A stretch of 64,000 bases of DNA from Pedobacter sp. MC2016-24 (GTDB taxonomy: Bacteria > Bacteroidota > Bacteroidia > Sphingobacteriales > Sphingobacteriaceae), in the NCBI RefSeq assembly GCF_015223055.1, contig NZ_JADFBX010000001.1, forward strand, positions 868,001 to 932,000. The letters are read 5' to 3'. This document shows, one piece after another, positions 51,308 through 60,815 of the stretch; the first letter of the stretch is position 1, and the number at the start of each line of letters is the position of its first letter. The notes beneath the pieces were generated by a model. It saw only the letters and a program-made list of their open reading frames with translations. It had not been told where the DNA came from and ran no database searches. The position numbers were made by a program, and so were the translations under genes.

Positions 51308-51871
51308 ATGAAAAGTGATCAAAAATTATCAAACGAACACCAGACCGAATTAATCGGTGTATTGAAAAAGCGGTTTGAGCAAAACATCAGCCGTCATCAA
51401 AACGTAGCCTGGGAAAAAGTACAGGCCAAACTGGAAGCCAGTGGCGAAAAACTCTGGTCACTCTACGAAATGGAACAAACAGGCGGCGAACCGGATGTGA
51501 TTGATTATGATGAACACACGGATGAATATGTTTTTTACGACTGCGCCGCCGAAAGTCCAAAAGGCCGCAGAAGCCTGTGTTATGATCGCGAAGCACTTGA
51601 CAGCAGAAAAGAGTTTAAGCCGGAAAACAGTGCCGTTGACATGGCTGCTGCGATGGGCATAACACTGCTATCGGAAGAACAGTACCGGAATTTGCAGCAA
51701 CATGGAAAATTTGACACCAAGACCTCCAGCTGGATACAAACCCCCGCTCCGATCCGGAAATTACGCGGTGCTGTATTTTGCGACCGCCGGTACGATACAG
51801 TGTTCCTTTACCACAATGGCGCTGAATCGTATTATGCAGCCAGGGGGTTCCGTGGTTTACTCAAAGTTTAA
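51308..51871 (+). CDS. DUF4256 domain protein
   Basis: The 187 residues match DUF4256 along their length. Examples are LIGVLKKRFEQNISRHQNVAWEKVQAKL, a MEQTGGEPDVIDYD segment, ESPKGRRSLCYDREALDSRK, and a C-terminal KLRGAVFCDRRYDTVFLYHNGAESYYAARGFRGLL. The family has no known function. It is the third gene of the ArsR operon, 24 bases after the SRPBCC gene. Confidence 0.9.
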   Translation: MKSDQKLSNEHQTELIGVLKKRFEQNISRHQNVAWEKVQAKLEASGEKLWSLYEMEQTGGEPDVIDYDEHTDEYVFYDCAAESPKGRRSLCYDREALDSRKEFKPENSAVDMAAAMGITLLSEEQYRNLQQHGKFDTKTSSWIQTPAPIRKLRGAVFCDRRYDTVFLYHNGAESYYAARGFRGLLKV

Positions 51872-51879
51872 GGTAAATA

Positions 51880-52284
51880 TCACTGGGGCTTTAACCTCGT
51901 AAAAAAGGTTTTGTCCACAAAATCATTCGTATGGGTCAGCAGACCTTTACACTGAAACAACAGTCTTTTATTTTTAATCAGCATCTCGCAGTCGGGGGCA
52001 TGATGATCATCTTCGGCTCCGGGCATTTGTAATGTACTGCCCTTAATGTGGGCTTTATAGGCATCTGCATGTCCCCGTTTTTTAAAAGAACCTGTCCAAT
52101 CGTTAATCAGTACCTCGCCATTGTTTTCAATCGTAATGAAAAGAAAACGTTTGGCTTGCTGATTAAACCAATACCCATCAAAAAGATGTTTGGCCTGTTT
52201 AATTTCTGCCTTAGATTGCGCTTTTACACCCTGTTGTGTAAACACCAGCAAACAACAACAGATGATGATCCGAATGGCTTTCAT
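51880..52284 (-). CDS. Hypothetical secreted protein (134 aa)
   Basis: A signal peptide (MKAIRIIICCCLLVFTQQGVKAQ) precedes a beta-rich domain with FDGYWFNQQAKRFLFITIENNGEVLINDWTGSF and Cys pairs in DCEMLI and LLFQCKGLL. No known family is recognised. The ATG overlaps the stop of the upstream 60-residue gene by 4 bases, implying translational coupling. Confidence 0.65.
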   Translation of the reverse strand: MKAIRIIICCCLLVFTQQGVKAQSKAEIKQAKHLFDGYWFNQQAKRFLFITIENNGEVLINDWTGSFKKRGHADAYKAHIKGSTLQMPGAEDDHHAPDCEMLIKNKRLLFQCKGLLTHTNDFVDKTFFTRLKPQ

Positions 52285-52463
52285 TTCTTTACTGTGATGC
52301 TCCTGCCGGTAACCAATAAAAATTTATAAACCCGGTATAAGCCATCATCAGAAATTTCAATTTCTTCAACAAGGCCCGTTTTACTAAAAGTATCTGTCAC
52401 CAGATCGCCTTTTTTAACGTCCTGCAACACATCTGAAGGGGTATCGTTGTTCAGTCTTATCAT
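52281..52463 (-). CDS. Small hypothetical SH3/KOW-like protein (60 aa)
   Basis: The frame contains VKKGDLVTDTFSKTGLVEEIEIS and YRVYKFLLVTGRSITVKK, a short beta-rich sequence resembling small SH3 or KOW folds. It is cytoplasmic. The 4-base ATGA-type overlap with the following secreted protein supports it being real. Confidence 0.55.
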   Translation of the reverse strand: MIRLNNDTPSDVLQDVKKGDLVTDTFSKTGLVEEIEISDDGLYRVYKFLLVTGRSITVKK

Positions 52464-52562
52464 ACCGCAAATAATAAAAAATAATTGGGATAAAACAGCT
52501 TTCGTATATTTAACCTCAAATCTGAACTATGAAAGTAGCTATTTACCTCAGCGGTCTAAATT

Positions 52563-53219
52563 ATGATGTTTTCAGAAGGGGCTAAAAAAACAGCACTTTA
52601 TACCTGGTATCTTTTGCTGGTTTATTTCTGTTACCTGATGTTGCTGATTACGCTGCAGTACATACCCGTAAACTTGCAGGCTGCATTTTTAAGCATCAAA
52701 GAGGATGTGGTGGGAAGAAGGTATTATCAGATTGCTTTTTTTAGTCACGTTTACACCAGCATGCTCATTCTCCTGGCCGGAATGATTCAATTTCCGGCAC
52801 AATTGAGAAAAAGCTACCCTGGCTTTCACCGCTGGTTCGGCAGGTTTTATGTAGCGGCAATTCTATTTGTTGCCGGCCCCGCCGGATTGGTGATGAGTAT
52901 ACATGCCAATGGTGGTTTAACTGCGCAACTGGCCTTTTCCATCTTAAGTATACTTTGGATTTTGTTCACCTATAAGGCGTTTTATGCAGCCTATACCGGT
53001 AATATCCGCGCCCATAAAATCTGGATGTACAGAAGCTATGCTTTAACTTTATCGGCATTGAGCCTAAGGTTATGGAAATGGCTGTTTGTTGTGCTGTTTG
53101 AACCCCGGCCCATGGATGTTTACCAGGTAGTAGCCTGGTTGGGATGGCTTGGTAATTTACTGATTGCCGAACTGCTGATCTACTATGTCATCCAAAATGC
53201 TAAGCCTGCTCCTCAATAA
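52563..53219 (+). CDS. DUF2306 family membrane protein
   Basis: The 218 residues have about six hydrophobic helices and the DUF2306 features: FFSHVYTSMLILLAGMIQFPAQLRK with a conserved His, YPGFHRWFGRFYVAAILF, and IRAHKIWMYRSYALTLSALSLRLW. Conserved His and Arg residues suggest a heme or quinone link, not proven. It overlaps the convergent thioredoxin-reductase-like gene by 20 bases. An ATG three bases later is an equally good start. Confidence 0.88.
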   Translation: MMFSEGAKKTALYTWYLLLVYFCYLMLLITLQYIPVNLQAAFLSIKEDVVGRRYYQIAFFSHVYTSMLILLAGMIQFPAQLRKSYPGFHRWFGRFYVAAILFVAGPAGLVMSIHANGGLTAQLAFSILSILWILFTYKAFYAAYTGNIRAHKIWMYRSYALTLSALSLRLWKWLFVVLFEPRPMDVYQVVAWLGWLGNLLIAELLIYYVIQNAKPAPQ

Positions 53220-54108
53220 GCTCTTTGTTAATCAATGCACCAGCCTTTGTTCCTGCGGCAGCAGCTCCTGAAACAGATCTGAAAGGCGTGCAATTGTCTC
53301 CGGCAGCATATAAACCAGGTACACTCGTCCGCTGGAAATCGTCGGTTTGAATGAAACCCTGTTCGTTCAGGGCACAACCCAGCTGCGATGGCAATTCACT
53401 GTGCTGTTTAAATCCAACCCTTGCAAAGATGGCATCCAAAGCAATTTCACGCCCGTCTGCGAATACCACCGATCGCAGCTGCCCGTCTTCATGTATAAAT
53501 TCAGAAATTTCAGTTTCTACAACAGTAATCCCTTTATCTTCCAGTTTAGCGCCTTGCACCGCATTAAGTGTAGACTGACCATTGGTAAACAACATCAGAT
53601 TTTCACTCCAGTTCCTGATAAACAAGCTAAAATCAAAACCCGCATCACCATTGGCCAGTACAGCTAAGGCCTGATTACGCACTTCATACCCATGGCAATA
53701 CGGGCAATGCAGAATGGAAATACCCCAACATTTTTCAAATCCTTTAACCGGCAACATCTCGTCCACAATCCCGGTAGCAAACAAAACCTTTTTGGCAGTA
53801 AAGGTTTCACCCACTTCTGTTTTTACCATAAAACCTGTATCCTTTTTCTCTAACGCAGTTACCAGTCCGGCCTGGATTTTTACAGATGGATAGGCCAGTA
53901 CCTGCGCCCTTGCCTTTGCAGCAATTTCAGCAGGCTTCTCACCATCCTGAGTAATGAAGTTATGGGAATGCGGCGTTTGCCGGTTACAGGGCCGCTGACT
54001 GTCCACAATTAAAACCTCTTTTAAAGATCTGCCCAGGGTCATAGCAGCCGACAATCCAGCGTAGCTCCCACCTATAATGACCACGTCAAAGCTTGTTTTA
54101 TTTTCCAT
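53200..54108 (-). CDS. Thioredoxin-reductase-like FAD/NAD(P)-dependent disulfide oxidoreductase
   Basis: The 302 residues show an FAD-binding GGSYAGLSAAMTLGRS (13-28), the redox site HCPYCHGYE with Cys135-x-x-Cys138, and the C-terminal FAD site GLYAAGDNC near 269. The CPYCHGYE form resembles the thioredoxin-reductase-related oxidases, such as GliT-like and bacillithiol-type enzymes, more than classical TrxB with CAxC. It would transfer electrons between NADPH, FAD and a disulfide substrate. Monocistronic; its substrate cannot be told. Confidence 0.9.
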   Translation of the reverse strand: MENKTSFDVVIIGGSYAGLSAAMTLGRSLKEVLIVDSQRPCNRQTPHSHNFITQDGEKPAEIAAKARAQVLAYPSVKIQAGLVTALEKKDTGFMVKTEVGETFTAKKVLFATGIVDEMLPVKGFEKCWGISILHCPYCHGYEVRNQALAVLANGDAGFDFSLFIRNWSENLMLFTNGQSTLNAVQGAKLEDKGITVVETEISEFIHEDGQLRSVVFADGREIALDAIFARVGFKQHSELPSQLGCALNEQGFIQTDDFQRTSVPGLYAAGDNCTPFRSVSGAAAAGTKAGALINKELIEEQA

Positions 54109-54207
54109 AGTTTTTTCTTCAAAAGTAGTGATTCATGCAACACAGTTGCAACTTAATTGCATTATTGACATTCAAATGAAAGTGTCATCCAATGAAAATC
54201 AATTTCA

Positions 54208-54248
54208 AAATGGAAACGACATCTTTAGCAAAGATGTCGTTTCCATTT
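54208..54248 (-). terminator. Terminator of the Rnk/GreA-like gene
   Basis: A perfect 19-bp stem (54208-54226 with 54230-54248) with a 3-base loop, 3 bases past the stop; on the minus strand it ends in TTT and a T-rich sequence. Confidence 0.8.
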
Positions 54249-54251
54249 GGT

Positions 54252-54629
54252 TTAAAACCGGGTTACCTGCTCTATTCGGTAGTTTTTTACTCCGGCTTCC
54301 ATTTCCCAGCAAACTTCAGCCCCCTCGGCATAGCCGATAATAGCTACACCAATTGGCGATAAAATGGATAAGGTATTGTGCTTATTTCTGGCTTTTTTAG
54401 GTGCTACGAGGGTATGTGTTACCTCCTCGCCGGTTTCAAGTGCTTTAATCCTTACTCTGGTATTTACTGTTACTACGTTTTCAGGAATATCTTTATTTAA
54501 AATCTGGGTAGCATTGCGCAGTTCCAGTTCCAGTTTTTCCTGGTTGTATTTACTAAGTTTTCTTCTTCTGATGTGATCCTTTAAAAGGTCAAACAATCCG
54601 GTTGAAATAACAATTGAGTTATTGTTCAT
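54252..54629 (-). CDS. GreA/GreB/Rnk-type transcription elongation factor
   Basis: Start taken at MNNNSIVISTGLFDLL; an ATG two codons earlier is equivalent, while the longer frame to 54722 adds a poor extension. The roughly 125 residues have a short helical N-terminus (FDLLKDHIRRRKLSKYNQEKLELEL) and the C-terminal FKBP-like GreA_GreB domain (NVVTVNTRVRIKALETGEEVTHTLV, SILSPIGVAIIGYAEGAEVCWE). The coiled coil is too short for transcript cleavage, so it is closer to Rnk, which binds RNA polymerase. It ends in a strong hairpin. Confidence 0.85.
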   Translation of the reverse strand: MNNNSIVISTGLFDLLKDHIRRRKLSKYNQEKLELELRNATQILNKDIPENVVTVNTRVRIKALETGEEVTHTLVAPKKARNKHNTLSILSPIGVAIIGYAEGAEVCWEMEAGVKNYRIEQVTRF

Positions 54630-54963
54630 GATCATGATGTTTAAATTGAATAAATAAGGCAAACCGAGCCCCAGCCTGAGTAAAGGAGAAATAAGAAAAT
54701 GAATTGGGCTTATATCCCCCAAACCTTTTGAAAAGGCTGGGGCCTAAAGAATAAAGTCCTTACTACTTTTTAGTAAAGCATCGCCAAGTGCGGCATGAAG
54801 ACAAACAAAACGGCCAGATTTCAATACAGCATGACGCAATTTTGATGCGAGCTGAACATTAAATAAAAAATTTAAAGGCCTGACAGGATTCATTGAGCTA
54901 AAGATAGCATCTGTAAGCCATTTAAAAGAAAATCGGTGAAGAACACACTTTAATATTACAGAA

Positions 54964-56955
54964 TTATGCTTTTCCAGGTAATGTAAAGCCGAATAATACC
55001 TGTTCAGCGGCTACTTTTACCTGAAACTCTCCTCCATTCTGGTACACAAACTCGCGGCATAAATGAAGACCAAGCCCCACTCCTCTTTCGTTATCCGTAC
55101 CATATGCAGGCGAATAGGCTTCCCCGGCATTAAAATGTTCTACATTTATTTTGGCTATATCCGAAACCGGGTTACTGACACAAACTCGGGCAGAAGTACC
55201 ATCGGCGTGTACAGCTATAGTTATGGTGTGCCGAAGCGGAGTAAATTTGATGGCATTGTCAAACAGGTTACGCAGCACCAGCTGGATCTGGTTGGGATCG
55301 GCGTACACCCACAATTCCTGGGGGGCAGCCAGAACAATGTCAATAGACTTACGCCTGCTGAGTGGCTGATAAACGGACATCAGTTCAGTTACAACCGAAT
55401 TTAAATCAAATAACTCAGGTCGGGCAGTCACGCCATCCATCTGACTTTTGGCCCAGTAAAGCAGGTTATCCAAAGTAGTATGGATGTTTTCTATATTCTT
55501 TCGGCTCTCATTCAGCAGCATTTTGAGCTCCTCAAAGTCAAGCGCATTCATGTCTTTTAGCGAAAAAATACTCATTAAACTGTTAAACGGGCTACGTAAA
55601 TCATGTGCAATGATCGAAAAAAGCTTATTTTTAACTGCGTTGGTATGTTCAAGTGTTTTAACCGTCTGGTCCAGTTCAGCGGTACGTTCTTTGAGCATAC
55701 TCACACTTTGATTTAATTTCAATGTACGCCCCTGCACCAGTTTTTCCAGGCGCGCTTTTTGCGTATTAACCAAACTTAAATTCTGCTTTCTGATGTCGTT
55801 AAATCTTGCTCCCAGGGCAAAAGACAACAGCAAAAGCTCGATGGTAGTTCCGGCTGGTACGATATAAAACGCAGCGTCTGTGTAGGGAAATACACCGAAT
55901 AAAATCAACGTGATCCATAAAATAGATATGCTCAAAAAACCCCAGGCCAGAATGTAATATAAAGCAGGTTTATGTCCGTTTAGATAGGATTTCATCCCCG
56001 CAAACCACAAAAATACACTCGAACCAAATATGAGATATCCCACAAGTCCGGCAACAATTCCCTTGTATCCGAATGCGCTCATTAAAAACACGCCCCCCCA
56101 AATACCAATTACAACCTGGTAGTAAATCATCAGTTGCGGTAGCTTGCGCTTTACATCCAGGAATTTAATGGAAAAAATGGCCGAAGAGATACAGGAAACA
56201 CTTAAAAACACATGTGGATAGAGGTTAATGAAACGCCTGAAATCGGCGCCAAAAAAATAACTGTAACCACGAAGGTAAAAGATCAGATAGATAAAAAAAG
56301 CACCTACGTATAAGCTATAATATAAAAAGGTATGGTCCTTAAAACTGAGGTACAAAAACAGGTTGAACAGGAACAGAATCATTAGTGCGCCGATATAGAG
56401 CGACTCGTACCGTGCTTTTTTAGGTCCGTTGGCAATCAGTGTTTCTGAAGTAGCCAGTTTCATGGGTAACACCAGGAGGTTATTGGTGATTACGCGGATA
56501 TAAACAGACTGTACACCCGGACTTGAATCTGCCAGGTTAAAGATATAGTTGTTGGAGGCAATTACGGTCGGACTTTCGGATGCCAGGCTACCAGAATGCA
56601 GTTTTGCCGGTGTTCCATCTACCGCATTGAAGTAAACATCTATACTTTCAATATTAGGGGCATCCAGCACCAGAAAAGCCTTACTGTTACTTTGGTTAAC
56701 ATATTGAATATTGATCCAAAATGCAGCCCTCCTATTTCCCAGAGAAAGGATTTCCAAATCAGAAGTACGAAATTTACCTTGCTGATCCAGCTTCTTAATG
56801 TCATCCAGCTGAAGTTTTTTTGTTTTATCTTCCAGATATCTGACATACTTTCCGATATTCTGATAAGGAAAATTAGCATCCAGATGAATGACCTTTTGTC
56901 CAAAACTTTGAGTAATACATAAAAAAACTATAACAAATATAGAGGGGTAGCGCAT
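54964..56955 (-). CDS. 7TMR-DISM sensor histidine kinase
   Basis: The 663 residues begin with a signal sequence. A periplasmic 7TMR-DISM extracellular domain follows (about 20-170: GKFRTSDLEILSLGNRRAAFWINIQY), then seven transmembrane helices (about 185-385), a coiled coil, HisKA with FSIIAHDLRSPFNSL (His451), and HATPase_c with LRNLFDNAIKFTPL and GVGLGLHLCREFV. Autophosphorylation and transfer to an unseen response regulator are expected. The extracellular domain often binds carbohydrates or small ligands. No regulator gene is adjacent. Confidence 0.93.
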   Translation of the reverse strand: MRYPSIFVIVFLCITQSFGQKVIHLDANFPYQNIGKYVRYLEDKTKKLQLDDIKKLDQQGKFRTSDLEILSLGNRRAAFWINIQYVNQSNSKAFLVLDAPNIESIDVYFNAVDGTPAKLHSGSLASESPTVIASNNYIFNLADSSPGVQSVYIRVITNNLLVLPMKLATSETLIANGPKKARYESLYIGALMILFLFNLFLYLSFKDHTFLYYSLYVGAFFIYLIFYLRGYSYFFGADFRRFINLYPHVFLSVSCISSAIFSIKFLDVKRKLPQLMIYYQVVIGIWGGVFLMSAFGYKGIVAGLVGYLIFGSSVFLWFAGMKSYLNGHKPALYYILAWGFLSISILWITLILFGVFPYTDAAFYIVPAGTTIELLLLSFALGARFNDIRKQNLSLVNTQKARLEKLVQGRTLKLNQSVSMLKERTAELDQTVKTLEHTNAVKNKLFSIIAHDLRSPFNSLMSIFSLKDMNALDFEELKMLLNESRKNIENIHTTLDNLLYWAKSQMDGVTARPELFDLNSVVTELMSVYQPLSRRKSIDIVLAAPQELWVYADPNQIQLVLRNLFDNAIKFTPLRHTITIAVHADGTSARVCVSNPVSDIAKINVEHFNAGEAYSPAYGTDNERGVGLGLHLCREFVYQNGGEFQVKVAAEQVLFGFTLPGKA

Positions 56956-57077
56956 ACATCTGGTTGATTATCCAAAGTTAAGATAAGTATCCAAATTATT
57001 ACAGCAAAAGAATTTATGTATGTATTTTGCTTTAAAACAAATCTGCATCTCGGTTGTCTTTATACAAAACGAACATC

Positions 57078-57656
57078 ATGAAAACTAAACACTTATCAAT
57101 TGTTGCGCTCTTTGGTTTTTGCATTTTTCAAGCCTGCCAAAGTAATAATAAAAAGGCTGCAGACAAACAACCGGCAGATTCGGTAACCATGAAAGATGCG
57201 GTTACAGATACGTCTGGAATTAACCGTGGCGCAGATTATCCTGTGTTTATCAAAGAGGCAGCCATGGCCGGTGTCAGAGAATTGAGTTTGAGCCAGGCAG
57301 CCTTAGAAAAAGCAAACAGTCCGCAGGTTAAAGATTTTGCCAAAAAAATAATAGCAGATCAGACCAAAATATCAGAAGGGCTTAAAAGCCTGGCAGCAGA
57401 GAAAAAAATAGCCCTGCCAACAGCCCTGCCAGCATCAGATCTGGCACATATTGAGGACATGAAAAAAATGGCAGCTGCGGATTTTGACAAGCACTATATG
57501 GAGATGATGGTCAAAAGCCAAATCACCAACCTGGACTTGTTTAAATCGGCAAGTACACTGGGCGACACGCCAAGCCGGAACTTTGCGGCTAAATACCTGG
57601 GCAGGCTCGAAGCACAATACAAAATGGGAACCGATATCCATGAAAAATTACACTAA
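57078..57656 (+). CDS. DUF4142 family lipoprotein
   Basis: The start is at MKTKHLSIVALF; an upstream ATG at 57054 only adds MSLYKTNI. A lipoprotein signal ends FQAC (Cys20). After a low-complexity linker the DUF4142 four-helix bundle covers about 55-190 (DYPVFIKEAAMAGVRELSLSQAALEKA, VKDFAKKIIADQTKISEGLK, KHYMEMMVKSQITNLDLFKSAS). Members resemble ferritin-like bundles, and function is unknown. Its end overlaps the Ku gene by 4 bases, convergently. Confidence 0.9.
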   Translation: MKTKHLSIVALFGFCIFQACQSNNKKAADKQPADSVTMKDAVTDTSGINRGADYPVFIKEAAMAGVRELSLSQAALEKANSPQVKDFAKKIIADQTKISEGLKSLAAEKKIALPTALPASDLAHIEDMKKMAAADFDKHYMEMMVKSQITNLDLFKSASTLGDTPSRNFAAKYLGRLEAQYKMGTDIHEKLH

Positions 57657-58417
57657 GCCCTTTTGGTCAGACTTTCCATCAACTGGTCGTACAAATTGTC
57701 GCTGCTGGCTTTCTTGGGCTTGATTTTCTTAACTGTTGCCCGCTTACCTTTCGCCTTGGCTTTGATGATCTTTAGCAATTCTTTTGAATAGTCATTTTTA
57801 AAGGAACTGATGTCAAATGCCGAGGTGTATTGTTTGATCAAAGCCAGACCGACCTGGAGTTCTTTGGGATTAATGGTCACCGTATCTTTAATCTGTACTT
57901 CTTTAGGACTTCGGATCTCTTCCTGGAAACGAATCTTGGTGATCACAATAGTATCTTCCATGGGATGAATGACACAAAGGTTTTCCGTATTACGAAGCAC
58001 GAAACGGGCAACTCCGGCCTTCTTAGATTTGACCAGTGCTTTTAACAACAGCGCATACGCTTTACGGCCCTGACTTTCGGGTTGGGTGTAATAGGAAGTC
58101 TCGTAATAAATTGGATTAATCTCCTGGATATCAACAAAATTTTCAATTTCAATCACCTTTGTTTTCTCAGGCTTTACTTCATCGAAATCATGTTCATCCA
58201 ACACAACATACTGATCGTTCAGTAAATAACCTTTCACAATTTTATCATAAGGCACCTCCTTATGCGTTTGTTCGTTTACCCGTTTAAATTTAATGTTGGC
58301 ATGATCTCTTTCATCCAGCATATCTAAATCAAGCGAACTACTTTGGATGCCCGAAAACAACTTTACAGGGATATTGACCAAGCCAAATCCGATAGATCCT
58401 TTCCATATCGATCTCAT
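57653..58417 (-). CDS. ku: Non-homologous end-joining protein Ku
   Basis: The 254 residues match bacterial Ku over the entire core: MRSIWKGSIGFGLVNIPVKLF, MLDERDHANIKFKRVNEQTHKEV, IVKGYLLNDQYVVLDEHDFDEVKPEKT, and FRFVLRN-like ARFVLRNTENLCVI. The C-terminus is a short Lys-rich tail (IKAKAKGKRATVKKIKPKKAS) of the kind that binds DNA. Ku binds broken DNA ends as a ring-shaped homodimer and recruits ligase LigD. No ligD is in the window. Confidence 0.96.
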   Translation of the reverse strand: MRSIWKGSIGFGLVNIPVKLFSGIQSSSLDLDMLDERDHANIKFKRVNEQTHKEVPYDKIVKGYLLNDQYVVLDEHDFDEVKPEKTKVIEIENFVDIQEINPIYYETSYYTQPESQGRKAYALLLKALVKSKKAGVARFVLRNTENLCVIHPMEDTIVITKIRFQEEIRSPKEVQIKDTVTINPKELQVGLALIKQYTSAFDISSFKNDYSKELLKIIKAKAKGKRATVKKIKPKKASSDNLYDQLMESLTKRA

Positions 58418-58579
58418 AAATCATTCCGTTAAATGGTGTACTGAATTTCAGTTTAAAGAACAAGTTGTACATTAAAATGTTTGATCTGCACAAATTCTGT
58501 TATGTTTGGAAAAATATTTCTCGTTTTACCTGTAGCAATATTCAGGTTTTTGACGTTTATGTATTGATAAGAAAATTAC

Positions 58580-59260
58580 ATGGAGATACTAGAATTACAA
58601 AGAGAAATACAAAAGGTTCCCAAAAATCCGGATATGGATGCCGAATTGATTGAAGCTTTAACTTCCCTTTGCTTTCAGGAAGAACATTTAGGCCCATCGG
58701 ATGTGTTGTTCGTATTTGGTTCGAATGTACAACATAAGGAGATTGCCGATTTAATCAGTTATATGCTGGATAAAAACTACATCAACCAGGTTGTGATTAC
58801 GGGTGGTGTAGCCAATTATACTGGTTCAGTTTATAAAAAACAGGCAGAATCTGAACGGATCAAATCATTCATTGCCCTGCAGAATTATCCCGATAAATAC
58901 ATTTATACTGAGAACAAGTCGAAAAACACGATAGAGAATATTGTTGAAGCACAGAAAATATTCTCCTTCCAGCACATCAAAAGCATGACTTTCCTGGCGC
59001 ATTCTTATGCCTCCACACGTTGCGCTTTGTCTTTAAAAAAGTATTTCCCCGACATACCAGTCTACTGTATTCCTTTACCACTGCCTTCAAAATTCTTTGA
59101 ATACCCGGTAAGCAAAGCGCGCTGGTATAAAACCAATTACGGCCAGGGCTTAGTATGGGGAGAATACCTGCGTTTAAAAACATATGGTATGCGTGGTGAT
59201 TTTCCAATTTTAGAGATTCAGGAGAAATTAGCTCTGGTGCAAGATTTAACTGGCTATTGA
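58580..59260 (+). CDS. YdcF/SanA-like (DUF218) protein
   Basis: The 226 residues match the DUF218 family: DVLFVFGSNVQHKEIADLISYMLD (about 41-65), QVVITGGVANYTGSVYKKQAESERIKSF (about 75-103), then ENKSKNTIENIVEAQKIFSFQ and SMTFLAHSYASTRCALSLKKYFP. There is no transmembrane helix, so it is cytoplasmic like YdcF, which binds S-adenosylmethionine. Physiological role unclear. It overlaps the convergent GH28 gene by 7 bases. Confidence 0.88.
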   Translation: MEILELQREIQKVPKNPDMDAELIEALTSLCFQEEHLGPSDVLFVFGSNVQHKEIADLISYMLDKNYINQVVITGGVANYTGSVYKKQAESERIKSFIALQNYPDKYIYTENKSKNTIENIVEAQKIFSFQHIKSMTFLAHSYASTRCALSLKKYFPDIPVYCIPLPLPSKFFEYPVSKARWYKTNYGQGLVWGEYLRLKTYGMRGDFPILEIQEKLALVQDLTGY

Positions 59261-60813
59261 GCCTTGCTGCTTTTAATTTGAGCATTTACAATCCGAACGC
59301 CCCTGGTATGATCCACCTGCTGTACCAGCTGTTTGACCAGACCTGTTCCTGTTAAATTTTGAATTAGTGCATTTTCCACATTTTCTAACCGAATAATAGC
59401 CTCGGCACCAGTTGTTTCTGGGATTTCCCAATGGTCAACCTCGATATTTTTGCCATCTGACACAACCAGCGCAGGTCTCAGGTCATTGTTTTCCAGGTGG
59501 AATTTAACATTGATCAACCGCAGTCCTTTAACATGTCTGGCCCAAACTCCGTATGCCGGTACACGCGGTCCAAAAGTCTTCACTTCCGGATACTGATCAA
59601 TAGCTTCAGGAACCTGTTGATGGGCGTGTTCGGCCAAACCTCCACCGGCTAAAGTAATTTCAATATTTTCTAAAGTCAGATTGCTAATGGCATGACCAGG
59701 CACGCCGCTAATCAGAATTCCACTTGGCGGCATTAACTGGGCATTTGCAGAAGCCATCGCTTTTACATTCTTGATCCGTACATTTTCGAAAACGCCTGTG
59801 ACTTGCCTGGTATCTGTTGCTTTACGGAACACACTTAACCTTGAACCTAGCCTGAATAACATCGGTGTGCGCACCTGATCCATGGTGATGTCTGAAATTT
59901 CTATGTTTTTTAAATGGGCGCCATCTACAGTCAGAAGTTTTATTCCTCCATTTTTAGTATCATAAATATAACAATTCGTGATTTTGATGTTTTCAAATGC
60001 AGCCATAGATTCAGTCCCCATTTTAATTCCAGCCTGATTACTTTTCAACTTTAAACCTGATACCTGAATGTTTTTACAGGACATTTTACTGGAAGTTGTT
60101 TTGAAAACCAGCGCATCATCTCCACTTACAATATCACAATCCCTGATGATCATATCCTGGCAACCATCTATGTCTATCCCATCATTGTGCGCAACACCAA
60201 AACTTTCAATTTTCAGCCCTTCAATGCGAATGTCTTTGCTTTGAAAATAATGAGAAGTCCATGCCCCGGCATACTTTAAGGTTACACCCTTAACATGTAC
60301 GCCAGTACAACGCACAATACGCACAAGGAAAGGCCTTAGCCCCCACCGCTGACCTTCTGGTCTGGTATCCTTCAGGATTTGTCTTTCCTTTATTGCCTGA
60401 CCTTGTCCGTCAATTGTACCCTCCCCAATGATCCCGATATTTTTCACATCCACTGCAACCACCAAAGCCCAGCCTACATCAATACCAAGCCCCTCAGTAA
60501 AAGGGTCCAGATTCTGATAATCTTTAAGATCTGTACTGCCCAGTAATACCGCATTTTTATCAATCTGCAATACGACCTTGTTTTTCAGCACGATAGTACC
60601 CGATAAAAACCGTCCTTCCGGAAAAATAACTTTTCCACCGCCAGCCTGTTCGCAAGCATCAATGGCTTTTTGTATGGCTATGGTATTGATGGTGCTACCA
60701 TCTGCTACAGCACCAAACCTTAAAATGTTAAAATCAGCAGCACTTACCGAAAGGGTAAGCGCTGTGATCATCCATAAACTAACCAGTATCTTATAAAACA
60801 ATTTTTTTTTCAT
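59254..60813 (-). CDS. GH28 family polygalacturonase-like glycoside hydrolase
   Basis: The 519 residues have a signal peptide and an N-terminal pectate-lyase-3-type segment (FNILRFGAVADGSTINTIAIQKAIDACEQAGGG, 28-60). The right-handed beta-helix of GH28 follows. Catalytic landmarks are NDGIDID at 210-216 and GDDALVFK at 231-238; the loop usually bearing GHG is SNQAGIKMG here. Predicted activity is hydrolysis of galacturonide or rhamnogalacturonide linkages in pectin. It lies 2 bases after the GH36 gene in a shared operon. Confidence 0.9.
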   Translation of the reverse strand: MKKKLFYKILVSLWMITALTLSVSAADFNILRFGAVADGSTINTIAIQKAIDACEQAGGGKVIFPEGRFLSGTIVLKNKVVLQIDKNAVLLGSTDLKDYQNLDPFTEGLGIDVGWALVVAVDVKNIGIIGEGTIDGQGQAIKERQILKDTRPEGQRWGLRPFLVRIVRCTGVHVKGVTLKYAGAWTSHYFQSKDIRIEGLKIESFGVAHNDGIDIDGCQDMIIRDCDIVSGDDALVFKTTSSKMSCKNIQVSGLKLKSNQAGIKMGTESMAAFENIKITNCYIYDTKNGGIKLLTVDGAHLKNIEISDITMDQVRTPMLFRLGSRLSVFRKATDTRQVTGVFENVRIKNVKAMASANAQLMPPSGILISGVPGHAISNLTLENIEITLAGGGLAEHAHQQVPEAIDQYPEVKTFGPRVPAYGVWARHVKGLRLINVKFHLENNDLRPALVVSDGKNIEVDHWEIPETTGAEAIIRLENVENALIQNLTGTGLVKQLVQQVDHTRGVRIVNAQIKSSKAQ

Positions 60814-60815
60814 GA

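Noticed and set aside
52529..52585. Short upstream ORF (MKVAIYLSGLNYD...) overlapping the DUF2306 start
   Set aside because: Only 18 codons, without support beyond its position.
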